Shown piece by piece: positions 23,070 through 34,815 of a stretch of 64,000 nucleotides of DNA. This stretch comes from Holothuria scabra. Its lineage: Eukaryota; Echinodermata; Holothuroidea; Aspidochirotida; Holothuriidae. Position 1 is the stretch's first letter; each line of letters starts with the position of its first letter. The translations under genes and the position numbers were made by a program. The DNA lies in assembly GCA_037179385.1 (NCBI GenBank), contig CM074200.1, positions 34,413,884-34,477,883 on the forward strand. Reading direction: 5' to 3'. The notes under the pieces are model-generated. The model worked only from the letters and a program-made list of their open reading frames with translations, was not told the DNA's origin and made no database searches.

Positions 23070-26000
23070 AATAGGCCTACAGCCTGTGAGTAATGCCAGA
23101 CAATTTTTTTCCCTTTTGTAGAGCAGTTCTTTAAAGTAACATTCAGTGGATTAAGATGGGCAGTTTCACAAAAAAGAAATGTTTGAAATGATTATGAAAG
23201 AGATATTCCACAAACTTGAAAGAATCCAGGTTGCACCCATATGGTTGAGCATACAGTAATGTATTAAAGAGAGGAAAATGGGAAAGTTCTGTAGGAATGC
23301 AAGAATTTCTCTAATACACCTCAAGACTCACTTGTTATTCAAATCCTTCTCGCAGAATACATTGTTCCAAATGGCAGCTATTTTGAGATAGCAATTTAGC
23401 TTATACAGCCAACTTTGAGGGCTAAATTTTCTTTCAATTTACTTTTAATTCCACGCAAAGAAAAGCAGGTGTTTCCATCATGAGGCATTAACACACTTGT
23501 TTACACTAATATATGTGCAGTTTTGTTAGATCTGACAAAAGTCACTGCATGACATATGAGCCAGGAGGCTGGAGGGGCCCCAGTTGAGTCAATCCTGAGA
23601 TTTATTGGTGATGGTTGATCTCTCAACCTTTGAAGAGAGACAGCTAAATCCTGAACATCAAATAGACCAAACTAATAATCAACTGTATCAAAACCTTCTG
23701 CAATCATAGGGCCTCAATTCTAGAAGTTTGAGGCTAAAAACTAAGTAATTTGTGGTAATCCTTGAAAGTTTCAAGAGTTACCTCTTAACTGTTGATATAT
23801 GCTTATCTTGAATTGTGATACAGTAAAAAAAAAATTGTGACTGAACACTCAGTCATCTTTTGGTGTGTATCATATTGATATGAAAATGTGATCACTGTAT
23901 TCTTCTCAACATTTAAGAGACAAACATTGTATCACTCTGCATTTGGAAACCTAGAAAATAGTCATTTCTTGTCCAGAGAGAACATCTTCCCTTTAAGCCC
24001 TCCCTCTCCCACTCCAATTACCCATGGCACAGTTTTGTCTATGCCTTATGATGCTTCCTTAATAAATTTGTTTCATGGGTGTGAGAACATTGCAACCATC
24101 CTATATTCACACTCTACCAAAGGGAAGACCAACATACACAAAAACCACATCAAAGCATCTTTGATATTTCTGTTTTCCTCTTCAAAAATGTTAGTTTCCG
24201 AATAATAACATAAGCATTTCCACGAGTAAGACCTATCTGAAGGACTCTTCAAACCAGGATTCCTCTAGTAAATTTTCTGAAGCACTGTATTTTTAGAAGT
24301 TACACTGATATGATGCTCCACTTATTGGCATCCTGGGGAAGGGATATAAGGATGTCCCCTCCCCTTTTTTGAAAATTTTTGCGTTTCAGAAGGGACTTGC
24401 ATGAAAAATGGTGCAAAGTTTGTTCAATTTTTCTGGCCAAAACTTTTCACAAACTTAACCATTTTTGTTGATTCACAGGTAACGGTGAATCAACATAGTA
24501 CCAACACTAATGAATGTTAACATGCAGTGACAGTGATTTTACTTTGTGAGAACAAATAGGGCGTTATTACTGTACATTCTCTTCTGTACGGTATGTGAAG
24601 TCAGTCAGTGGAAAGTACTAGATTTATTTATAATACATATTTTTGAGACAGAACAATTCTTGTCAGAAAACTTATGAATAGTTAAATTTTTCAATATTCT
24701 CCCAGTAATTTTCTGCGCTACTCCAAACTATGTCACACGCCACAAGTGGTGCATGCGCTGCTATTTGAGAAAGCCTGCTCCAAACAAACAATTACTCCTA
24801 CAGTAGTTCATGTGAAAGGAAATGGTTGTAAGGGCTGCAGGATCCCCCCCCCCCATTTCCAGAGGGAGGACAAAATCACCCACCCCCCTTCTTTTCACTT
24901 CCATGAAAATATCAAAAATTTCAGCATCTTGGTTTTCTTGTTTTAGAAGCTGACACCTTGGCAGCAGTGTGCCCACTATAGAGGACTTGAACTAAGCTCT
25001 TGTCCCCCCTGAACCCACCTTAAAATCTGGTCAACTACGCACCATCCATTTGAATTTGGGGTTTGGTAATAATAAGTCCCTCCTTTTTTAATATCTAGCA
25101 AAATCCCTAGTTTTACTCTCCCTCTCTCTCCCTATGCAAAGTATGTACATAACATGCCCCGTTAAATCTTTTGTTGTTACACTCAACTACACTGTTGCTT
25201 TAAAACCAATATGTGGGTTTGTTGAAATAACTGTCTTATTCTTGTTCACCAACAGATAAATTTGTTTGTTTCAACAAGTCAACACAAGGGGCCAATCAAT
25301 GTTTTAGAACGATATCTTCCCAATATTAACGTGTGGTTTTTCATAGTACCCCTGAGAGTAATCAGAGACTCAGTTTGACAAGAAGGCAAATACTCCTAAA
25401 TTTAGCGGAATAATCAGATGCAGGGAGGTACCCATATTAAATTCCAAATGGTAAATATGATTATTTACTCAGTAATGCAGCAAACTAATTAACATGAAAA
25501 GAGTCACATACTTCAAAATTTAAAGCAAATGAGAACCCACAATATAGAATGTGTCAGGGCAATGTTCATCTGCAGACCATTACAGAGTTAGCTCCCATGA
25601 AACCCAGATTAAGTATCATATCCTTGAAATCCTTGCAGCTTGTTGAAAAACTGACAAAAAGCCACATTGTAGGTGATTACATGGTCCAGTGCCTATTGTT
25701 GTTTCCCAGTTTCTATTATTCAGAAATTGGCCAAGTGATGACATCGGCCGAGTCATTTGTCCACTTTTCAAGGGGCAGATTTCTCTAATGCATGCACATT
25801 TAGCAGGCTTATAGTGACACACAGGGCAGACTACTGTAGGATTAAAAATCATGTTTTAACCTATGATATCATATCTTTAAAATTTGCTTATATTTTGCTA
25901 AGATTTAGTTTCTCCACATTTTTCTAATATTGAACTTTTTTTTTTCTAGCAATACCTATTGATTTTCGGCTTTACTCCATTTCTTCTAAATTCTTCTCAA

Positions 26001-26134
26001 TTGATGACATCAAGCTTTTCCCATACACTTCAATCAATCCTTTAATGAGACAAGCAAGCAGTACACTTGTATACACTATAATCTGGACTGGGTTGTGAAG
26101 TTGCTTTTATTAAAGGCTGACATGCCATGACGTC
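23070..26134. other. non-coding, with one perfect hairpin
   Basis: No exon recognised. A perfect 10 bp stem, GTTGATTCAC/GTGAATCAAC, with an 8 base loop is at 24467-24494. Poly-C and pyrimidine-rich tracts occur near 24355-24366 and 24845-24855. Confidence 0.45.
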
Positions 26135-26475
26135 TCTTCTTGAGAAAGCAACATAGACACCCAAGTACATCAAAGGTGGTGTGGGGTGTAACTGATATCT
26201 GAGTTTGTCACATGATCCATGCCCTAAAACGAGCTATGCTTTCACTGTATTTACACTTCGTGAAAAGAAATTAACACATGCTTGATTGACCTGTTAGCTA
26301 ACTTCAAATGTTACGTAACTTTTGTGTATTTTAATACATCAATCGATTAATCAGACGTGAAATGTGACTATATCAAGTGTGGTTGTAATGAGCTTCATTT
26401 CCTCCCTGAGGCGATAAGAGGTAATCAGGCAGAGAAGGAGAATGTAACAAAAAGTAAGAAGGAACGTTTCAAAAT
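26135..26475 (+). mobile_element. family B repeat
   Basis: Has TTGAGAAAGCAACATAGACA, GTGGGGTGTAACTGATATC, ATTGACCTGTTAGCTAAC and GAGGCGATAAGAGGTAATC in family order, ending near AAAAAGTAAGAAGGAACG. Confidence 0.75.
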
Positions 26476-26749
26476 AAACATATCATTTAAAAAAAGTTAA
26501 CAGCCAAATATTATGGGAACTTTTCAGGTGACCATTCCTTTCAAACAGAGAGTCCTGCCTTGATAGCTACTACCTATGCAAAGCGCCACCATGTGTAATT
26601 TATGGTAATAGATATAGCGTACAAAGAAACGGCTGGCTTCATAAACCCAGCCTCTCAGATTACCAGAAACGATCCTTACCAGTGCTTAAGTAAAACAGTA
26701 TGATTAGAGTCAAGAAATTGGAATACTGTGTGCATGGGCATCTGCAGGT

Positions 26750-26998
26750 ATGGACAAGGGGGGCACTTGCCCCCCCCTGGAAAATCTAAAATTTGAACAA
26801 ACGTATAAAAATCAAAGCAAAAACCCGAACAAAACGTGTTTTCCAAGTTTCTATGCGTAAAATAGGCTTTAAAAATGCCATTTCCCGGGATCTGGGAGGC
26901 ATTTTGGGCTGAAATTTTCACATGCTTTGTGTCAATTCATAATGACTTGGAGGTTTTGCCCTTCCTAAAATTTTGCCCCCCCCCCCGACTTTTTTCTG
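26750..26998. repeat. G/C-run palindrome and related repeat
   Basis: GGGGGGCACTTGCCCCCC (about 26758-26776) is a palindrome with a two-base centre. TTTTGCCCTTCC and TTTTGCCCCCCCCC recur near 26953 and 26973. Looks like a degraded interspersed repeat. Confidence 0.45.
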
Positions 26999-27194
26999 CG
27001 GACGACAATGACTGTGTGTTAAAAATTAAATTATCTCTGAAATTAGAATACATAAATGCTAAACATCCAGCACTTGTGAACCCAAATGAAGGACAGCATA
27101 CTTTGGCCCACCTGGTGGAAAGCTAGAGGAATGGCTACCCTACTGTATGAACCAAGGCGTCATGATGACACTTTTCTTCTTACTTTTTGGAACA

Positions 27195-27490
27195 TCCTCA
27201 ATTCTCTGCCTGATTATGTGTTATCATCTTGGGGTTCAAATAAAGCACTCTTTATACATTCAGCTTTCACATCTGACTTTTTGATTGGCAGTGCCAAATG
27301 TACCACAATACATTAAAGTTCTGTATTAAACATTTTTGTATAGCCCACAAACCAGTCACACATCTATAAATTTATTGGCAAAAAATGCTTTTCAAGCAGT
27401 GTGAGCACAATGAAAAGATATCACTCGAGGGTACAGATCATGTAAAAAACTCTGATACCAGTAATACCCCCCAGTTTTTAATCTCATAGT
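27195..27490 (-). mobile_element. family B repeat, minus orientation
   Basis: Reads in reverse order: TCTCTGCCTGATTA, TTCACATCTGACTTTTTGAT, TTTTCAAGCAGTGTGAGCAC, GGTACAGATCATGTAAAAAA, ending near TAATACCCCCCA. The 5' part of the element is missing. Confidence 0.6.
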
Positions 27491-27902
27491 CACAGGATGT
27501 ATTTTTTCAATGTTTGATATGCCAAGTCACGGTGTATGTGTTGTCTCTCTGACATATTTTTTTTATTTTTTTAATTTAATTACCTCCTTTTTTAGTAGAT
27601 AAGCAGCGTCTAATTTGGCAATTATACATGAATTGGTATTCAGTCCATGAAGTCAGCAATATGACCATGAAGTTGTTCAAAATTAACAACTACTTAACCA
27701 ATTTACATTTAAAAACATGTCTTATCTTGCTCACTCTCTTCTTTCTTCTTCATCATTAGAGGACAGTCGATTCTATTATTCCTCATATTTGCTTTATGAT
27801 AATCCAAAAAGTTTGAACGGGACCTCAACTGGTCCAAAATATCATCACTGACAAAACTGAGCTACAGTTTGAATTTATTTTAAATGTTAATCATACGTAC
27901 TT
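27491..27902. other. non-coding
   Basis: No feature recognised. Confidence 0.4.
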
Positions 27903-28085
27903 TCTGTGGCGAAACCACAGGTAGGGTTTGGACCCCCTCATTACCCAACCTTGTAATGCAAAAAGAACCTAAAATAGCAGGTTTTTCTCTCTATCCTTTT
28001 TCCCTCATATCATGCCCCAACCCCCCCCTCCCCCAATGACACCAAAACACACCCCATGAGACAATCCTGGCTATGAGCTAGCCTG
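27903..28085 (+). repeat. dispersed repeat family E, copy 1
   Basis: Matches 56876-57055 in the same orientation through CCAACCTTGTAATGCAAA, TTTTTCTCTCTATCCTT, CCCTCATATCATGCCCCAAC and GACAATCCTGGCTATG. Confidence 0.7.
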
Positions 28086-28854
28086 CATAATTCAATTGTA
28101 GTTAGAGATACAGTATGGGGTCATATTTTGCAATATTTTAGGGATGATGAAAACGGCTTTTTTAACCCAATTCAGATATCCTGTTAAATTCACCCCTTTC
28201 ATGAAAAACTGGCTACATGCTGCTGCAATACTATTACTGCAAATAGTCTGCACACAGTAGTTTAACTAATTTTTTCCTTCATGACACACAGATTAATTGT
28301 GGTACATAAATTTTAGCATCCACCACTTTTCTACCATCTCTTTTTCAAAACAAATCCTTCTTCAGAAATTTGCAAACTTCTTTTCATCATTATCCTTTGG
28401 ATGTAGCATGATAACTAACAACTCAAAATTTATTATACACAAGTAAAAAACATCAATTATCATTTAACAGTTTGTTTACAATAATCACACACTGGCATCA
28501 GACTCAGTCCTTGAAAATAAAGTGGTCCACTAATTGCTTGGAATGGAAAGACATGGCAGAAAATGAGTTATATCAAAATCTCTAGAACTTAGGCACCATA
28601 TCGTATAAGCACAGTTTAAAGTGTTTTGATTTAATTTGCAACATATTAAAGTAATATCTACAATAGGGTGATAACCTGGTGTTGTGTTTTTGTATTTTAT
28701 AGGAAAAAGGTGAAAATGCACATTTCTGCAGATAGTTGGTGGACACTCCAGTAATTACAATCTGAAATTACACTAATAATTTACTTTTGCAAGGTGGTGC
28801 ATCATAGATGAAAACTTTTAATAGCAGATAGCAGTACGAGTTGTGCAAGCTGTT
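28086..28854. other. non-coding
   Basis: No feature recognised. Confidence 0.4.
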
Positions 28855-29180
28855 TTATTAATTATTATAAAGACAGTTGCTTTAGAATTTAATTATCCAC
28901 AAACCTGGCAAAAAAAGCATTTGGACGGGGACCCTGGATTGGCATCAATTACTAAATGCAGTTAAAAGTCACCCAAGCAAGAGCAAAGATAAGGAAATCA
29001 ATTGTCCTGCCAATTGTTAAAGCAAACAATCTTCCTATTCGCTGATGTGAGAAAGCAGAGGACTACAGGGGAACATTTCAGATTAATCACGGTTTGTAAA
29101 CTTCAAAGCAATTGTCTACCATCATGTCACTGTTACACTTCTTACTTATTCTTAAAACACTGCACTATAGCTGGTGTAAG
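28855..29180 (+). repeat. dispersed repeat family D, copy 1
   Basis: Matches 58425-58700: AAGACAGTTGCTTTAG, GGGACCCTGGAT, GCAAAGATAAGGAAATCAAT, AATCTTCCTATTCGCTGATG and GTTTGTAAACTTCAAAGCAA, same order and orientation. Confidence 0.7.
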
Positions 29181-29715
29181 ATGCTGCAGGATATCAATTT
29201 TTAATTAACCCCTGAAGCTGATTTATTAATTTTTTATTGTTATTAATGTTTATTTAATCATTACCGTATTCTTTTGTATTGTTTAAAGAGGGCTGATATA
29301 CTACAAGCTCTGCAGTGGCTTTCCTTGTGTTTTTCCTACATGTCATTTTCAATCTTTGTCATTTTGCTTTGTGTATTTAAATATATTCAAAATTGACTCG
29401 AAGAAATGTTAAAGAAATGATTTTTCCCACCTTTTTATTTCAATTCCTACACTCATCAGCATCAGCAATAAAACGAAATACTTTCCACTGAAATGCTGAT
29501 AGTATTTGTATACATGTACATATCTTGTATGGGAGCAGAATGTCAAGTAAGCTACAGGCTGGACAGAAAATCATTCATAATTTTATCTTTATGTCTATGA
29601 CACCAACTATCTAGATCAGGTATATCCCATGAATCAAACTGAAATGCTAATGCATAACCAACTGAAGAAATAATTTGCTCACCTTGCCAGATGTATAGGA
29701 GGTACAGTACTGTAT
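29181..29715. other. non-coding
   Basis: No feature recognised. Confidence 0.4.
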
Positions 29716-30072
29716 GCTTTCATTACGGGATATTAGCCTTTTAGGAAATCCGTCATGGGTACGACAGTTTAGGGAAAAACTGCGGTTCCCAATTATCGTA
29801 CCTGACCACTGGTTCATTACTCCAATTAGCTGCTTCAATGAGCAGCACATTTGATTACCATTCTGGTACAATACAAGCCCAACAACTTTGGGGTAAAAAT
29901 AACAACTTACAACAAATCCTGAAATAAGTGCTGGCAAAAAGGGAGTCAAATTCTGAGATAAAGTACTATCAAATGTCAACCTTCATGGTCATTTTCAAAT
30001 GCTTAAATGGGCATATAATAGTACTGAGAGCAGTTCCTGATGGATAGTTCTCAGGGTATTTTTTCCGACATG
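29716..30072 (+). mobile_element. family C element
   Basis: Starts CATTACGGGATATTAGCC and ends TTTTTTCCGACATG. Internal landmarks are ACCACTGGTTCATTACTCCA, TTTGATTACCATTCTGGTAC and TATCAAATGTCAACCTTCAT. Slightly shorter than the 391 bp copy at 57944. The open frames inside are short and not conserved. Confidence 0.75.
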
Positions 30073-30354
30073 TTTTCTTACGAGGACTGAAACCCATGTA
30101 CACTGAAAAGGTTTGAGCATTAGAAAACTTCTAAAACAGTAGAATTGCACATGAAATCCCTCATAAATAAAGTACTTCCATACTTTGTTTCCTCACTTCA
30201 ACATTATGCATACATTGCCAATCTCTTGTGGGAATACACTTTAGCTATAAATACATCTACTACGACACCTGAGTAAAGTTGTTTTTGTCAGGTCGAATGG
30301 TTATTAACACAGATCTATTACCTATATTAGATGAAAACCCATGCTGTGACATTG

Positions 30355-30440
30355 CTTGTTGAGAAAGCAGCACAGACACCCCAGTAGATCAAAGGCAGTG
30401 TGGGGTATAACCTGTATCTGAGTTTGTCTAATGATATGCT
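30355..30440 (+). mobile_element. family B 5' fragment
   Basis: TTGTTGAGAAAGCAGCACAG, then GTGTGGGGTATAACCTGTAT and CTGAGTTTGTC, then the homology stops. Confidence 0.65.
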
Positions 30441-32371
30441 CTCAATGTTTCAACAAGCACTCTTTTGTTGATTCCATGGATGTCAAACATTTGCACTAAG
30501 TTTTCTAAATTTTGCTAAAATACTGTTCCATACCAAAAAAACATCTACACAGACCCTCAGAAAGGGGGGCTCCTTTCCAGATCCCCCTCCCCCCAAGATA
30601 GCAGCCTGACAGTGCATTCTACAACTAGACCTACATCAAATAAACCAACCTCAATCTTTTAATTTTGTTAAGTTATCAATTGATAAGCTGATGGATTCAA
30701 TTTATGACTGATGTTGTTCCGGATTAATTACAAGACACATGCCCACAGACTTTGTGTCTCTTCAAGCAAATCTTCAACCTCACAAGTCTTAAAATCTCAG
30801 TAAGATTGGGATTGTAATATGCCTGCAATTTGATCTACTTCTAGTTAAGTTTCACAATCAGCTCAATTGAATATTTCTCATGGGGTAATCTTACTGTACC
30901 TTACCTCCGGTGAGCTTGCAATAAATATCTTCACACATTTCATACATGCAACTTTAAATTTGGGTTGCGCAGCCATTAAAGTGTACTTCAAGTCAAAAAA
31001 TTGAAAAAGAAAGGAAAATGAATATATATGAAACAGCATGTAAAATGAATTCTAACAGTCCTAATCTCATCTTCATAAGACTTTCTTAAGCTGAGATGTT
31101 TTACAATTAAATGTTGGAAGTTCATTCCCTTCACTCATATCAAAATGGTACATTGTGCAATGATTTTTGATATCACTGTACTATGGTACTCAAATTACAA
31201 TCGTTGTTTTTTTGTTTTCCTGAAAGTTACTGCATTTTGTGCCAAGGTGTGATAACACTTTTTACTTTTAGCAGGTGATGTAATAAATTAAGCTCTCTCT
31301 GCTGTGCAACATGCTATGCAAGCAAACAGGAAGTGCTCATCAAGGTCATCAAAATGCAATATTTTTAATTTTAAAGGGCAACAAAGCATGTAATGTCAGT
31401 TACTCAACAAGAAAGTCACACTAATTGGACTGATTTGTTTAAGTGAATGAATTTCAATATCTTGGCTCAAGAATGTCTATGAAGGTATCACAATTCATTT
31501 TTCATACTGTTTAATATTGGCCTATATTTTTTTACTTTGGAGTTGAGGAACACTGTAGTGTAAACAACCACAAAGAGGAGTTCTATCCAAAAGTTTGACC
31601 AAAACTAGTCATTTTTGCTGGAACAAGCATTTATGATATAACTAAAACTTTGTTTGAGCAGATTTAGAAGAAAAGTCAATTATTTTAAGCCTCTCTAAAA
31701 AATGTCATTACTATTGAATGCATACAGTCATGCACAATTCCAACAGTACCATTCTGATTTCAGGGTGGGGGGAGGGTGTGGCACAAAATTTGTGCTGCCC
31801 TAATTTCAGGAATTTGTAAAGTAAAACACATATATCTTATGTATGGTTGATATCCCAAATTGCTTCAATTTTTGTGCTTATTTTATGGGTAGAATCCAAA
31901 AGTTTGTGGGATTAGGTTTCCCTGACCCTCTCTCCTGTTTTTATGTCTCTGCTCATATCCAACAAATGAACACAAGAACTACTCTTAAATCATTGTGTAG
32001 CTTTAAATATAATGACTCAGCATTTTTGACAAGTTTACTTGATTTAGTTAGTACCACATCAGTTTATTGAAAGTGTTTCTAGTACTGTACTAATCCCAGA
32101 TATCACATGGCATATTTGAAAGTCATACATCTAAAATATGTCAAAAGCAAGTATTTCTTTTGCATGATCGAGTGAGAAGCACTCATTATGCATTCACATG
32201 ATTCTGGATACATGGGAAATAGAGATGAACTGAATCTACATGAGAGACAACGGTTCATAACATAGAACACACAGTTGTACAGTCTAAGTATCTAGTCATA
32301 AATCTAATTCAACAGGTGTCCTGGTTTTGTGATCATTTGTCTACTTTTCCCCCTTACAGTTAAAATATTCA
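30441..32371. other. non-coding, probably intron
   Basis: No feature recognised. Confidence 0.4.
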
Positions 32372-32631
32372 ATAACCCTTTACCGTTGTGCTCCAATCAG
32401 GGCATTTTTGCCCACCTCGGAATTCGGCGGAACAGAGCACGTGGCACGCCCCGCATCAGCTTTTGTAGGCTATTGACCCTGTGAACTTAAACTACTGTCT
32501 CTCTCCTTGTTGTGGCCGAATCTTCGGATAGCTACTCGCAGTTTCGAGCTCCGCATGAAACAGTTAAAATGGGTGACAGCCGAGCTCTTCACATGGGTCC
32601 AAAAGGACCCAAACAACGGTAAAGGGTTTAA
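32372..32631 (-). mobile_element. family J piggyBac-like MITE, copy 2
   Basis: The ends TAACCCTTTACCGTTGT and, by complement, TTAAACCCTTTACCGTTGTT form a terminal inverted repeat of about 15 bp. The interior matches 19506-19768 in reverse. The right flank keeps TTAA; the left flank has decayed to ATAA. Confidence 0.75.
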
Positions 32632-32764
32632 CTCAAACTTGACAAAATTTAAATCAAGAAAGGTGTAAATTTTTTCATAGAATCTGAATTTATTGATAAC
32701 ATTATTGCTAAATGCATTGTTTTGAAGAAAATACTGCATCAAAACATACCCAGTACATGCAACC

Positions 32765-32885
32765 ATGAGAAGTCCATAAAATAAACTGGCAGTGAAGGAC
32801 AAATCTCCCAATTCGTTGCCACACTTTCCCAATTCATTGCCAATTCAGACGAATGTCAGTTCTATGGAATTCATCTTGGCATGTA
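32765..32885 (+). repeat. dispersed repeat family I, copy 2
   Basis: CAAATCTCCCAATTCGTTGC and CTTTCCCAATTCATTGCC are the inverted counterpart of 3225-3350. Confidence 0.6.
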
Positions 32886-33084
32886 TTTTTCTAAGTGAAC
32901 TTCATGAAAACAATTAAATAATCCGGAGTTGAAGGGCAGTAATTGTTTTATGATGCTAAGCGACCACGAATGTGGGAGAAGCCATTGGCTTATGAATTTC
33001 AACTTCACATCGGGTGGCAACCAGTTCAACAATTTAGATCAAATTTGGTATTTATTTGGCATAAGGAAATTTCAAATGTGTTCC

Positions 33085-33720
33085 GGTCACTGGTTGCACC
33101 TTTTTTAGGGGAGAACTGTGACTGGTTCATTACTTCAGTATGAATCTCCAGCTTCATGAATGGCAAGTTTGATTACCATTCTGTTACAAGAGAAAGTCCA
33201 ACAACTTGGGGATTGAAATAACAGCAACAACAAATTCTGAGGGGCTAGCAAAAGGGGATCAAACTTCTAATGGTTCATTGAAGGGTTATTAAAATACCAT
33301 GATGCTAGAAATGAATAGCAAGTGCATGCTGCTAGAAATGAATAGCAAGTGTTAGCCATCTCTAGTTGACCACTCTTAATCCAGAATCTATCAAAGAACT
33401 TCCTGTTCAGGTGTCTTGAGATCAATAAAGTAAAAGGGGTTTGAACCCTTTTAAAGACTGTTTGGTCAATAGAGCAAGTTTTTTTTGTAAAAGGGATTAA
33501 CTGATGCAATTATAGAGATAAGCTTCACCCAGGAAAAAGTCTTTTTCTTGGGAAATGTAGGCTAAAATGTTCTGTTCATTTCTAGCAGCATAAATTTAAT
33601 TTGAGATAAACTGCTAGCAAATGTCAACCTTCATGGCTATTTTCAAATGCTTCAATGGGCATCTAATTGGTATTGACAAGAGCTAATTTTGACAACATCG
33701 TAAGGCATAGGATGATTTTT
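33085..33720 (+). mobile_element. family C copy, diverged and interrupted
   Basis: The left part runs to about 33295 (GGTTCATTACTTCAGTA, TTTGATTACCATTCTGTTAC, AAAAGGGGATCAAAC). The right part resumes at about 33590 (GAGATAAACTGCTAGCAAAT, GTCAACCTTCATGGC, TTCAAATGCTTCAATGGGCA). The gap holds a 285 bp TIR element. Confidence 0.7.
33303..33587. mobile_element. 285 bp TIR element inside family C
   Basis: The ends TGCTAGAAATGAA (33303) and TTCATTTCTAGCA (to 33587) are perfect 13 bp inverted repeats. The first 28 bp are duplicated in tandem at the left end (33303 and 33330). Non-coding. Target duplication unclear. Confidence 0.7.
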
Positions 33721-33775
33721 TTTAATCTGAAGGTAATTTAATTATGTATACTGAGGTGACCATAGCTACTGTCCA

Positions 33776-33887
33776 GGGGCTCGTTCCACAAAGAGTTACA
33801 CATGATCATAAGTATGATTTATTGTTGGCTTAAGCATGGTGAATCAAACTAATTAAGATTGTGCGTAACTCTTTGTGGAATGGCCCC
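33776..33887. mobile_element. short MITE, about 112 bp
   Basis: GGGGCTCGTTCCACAAAGAG at the left and the complement of CTCTTTGTGGAATGGCCCC at the right give inverted ends of about 24 bp with few mismatches. The interior is AT-rich and non-coding. Confidence 0.75.
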
Positions 33888-34424
33888 CAGGCCTGTTGGG
33901 TGCATATCAGCATCAGTAATATAATGATTGAGCTCTCATTGGTGCACTCTACATAACTGAGTATGAATGCCTATAGGCAATAGATGACCATGTAATTTCT
34001 GTTTGCGGCAAACTTCTCGAATTGCACAATGAAAGCACACAGTATTAATGCACTTCTCACTACTATGAGTATTAAAATGGTTGCTCATAATCAAAGACAC
34101 TGCTCGATTTTCGCTGTTGTCCAATTGTCCAGGACAACTAAACTTTCTTATTGGCAACCAAATGTTAAAGATTGATTGTCTGATGGGCAACCATTTTTCT
34201 CTAGGAATGAAAACAAATACTCCTCTCTGACCAACTCTTTTGACTTTTTGCATCATACCATATTTCAGACGGACTTCAAGTGTTTCTGTCTCTCAAACAT
34301 CACATCTTTTTATTCTTCAAGACTCTAAGTACATGAACACAATAAGTGTTTTGTTTTGTTTCGGACAACCAAATTTTACTTGTGGACAACTAAACATTAA
34401 GTGTTAAGCCAATGTGGAATTCTC
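33888..34424. other. non-coding
   Basis: No feature recognised. Confidence 0.4.
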
Positions 34425-34815
34425 TAGCAAATACCACCGACCGACGGTCTTTTGAAGTAAACAATACTGAGACAGATGCCACAGTACTAGAAATCAGCTC
34501 TTTGATCCCGCCCGCCTGGTCACACCAGCTCGATCATCTCCATTTACAAAACGTCTGAGGTGTGAATAAACTTTTAGACTGTCTATTGTCCACGGAGAAA
34601 GCTCTCTTAACAGAGGTTGTTCTCAACAAGACAATGGACTGTTCTGTGACAAACTGGAGCAGCAAAGCTGCTTACTCATTGCCAGGTGAACTGTGGGCTA
34701 ATCAAATAGGATCATTTAACTGATAGCACATGCTTGATTAGATGGTTTAGTGAAGACAAGCGGAAGGTGCAAACTCAGTGCCCTTCAGAGAGAACACGTA
34801 ATGATTAGTGAAATG
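34425..34815 (+). repeat. dispersed repeat family F, copy 2
   Basis: Inverted relative to 8133-8500: AGAGGTTGTTCTCAACAAGA, AGCAAAGCTGCTTACTCAT and GACAAGCGGAAGGTGCAAAC are its complements. It carries about 20 extra bases near 34680-34710. Confidence 0.7.
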
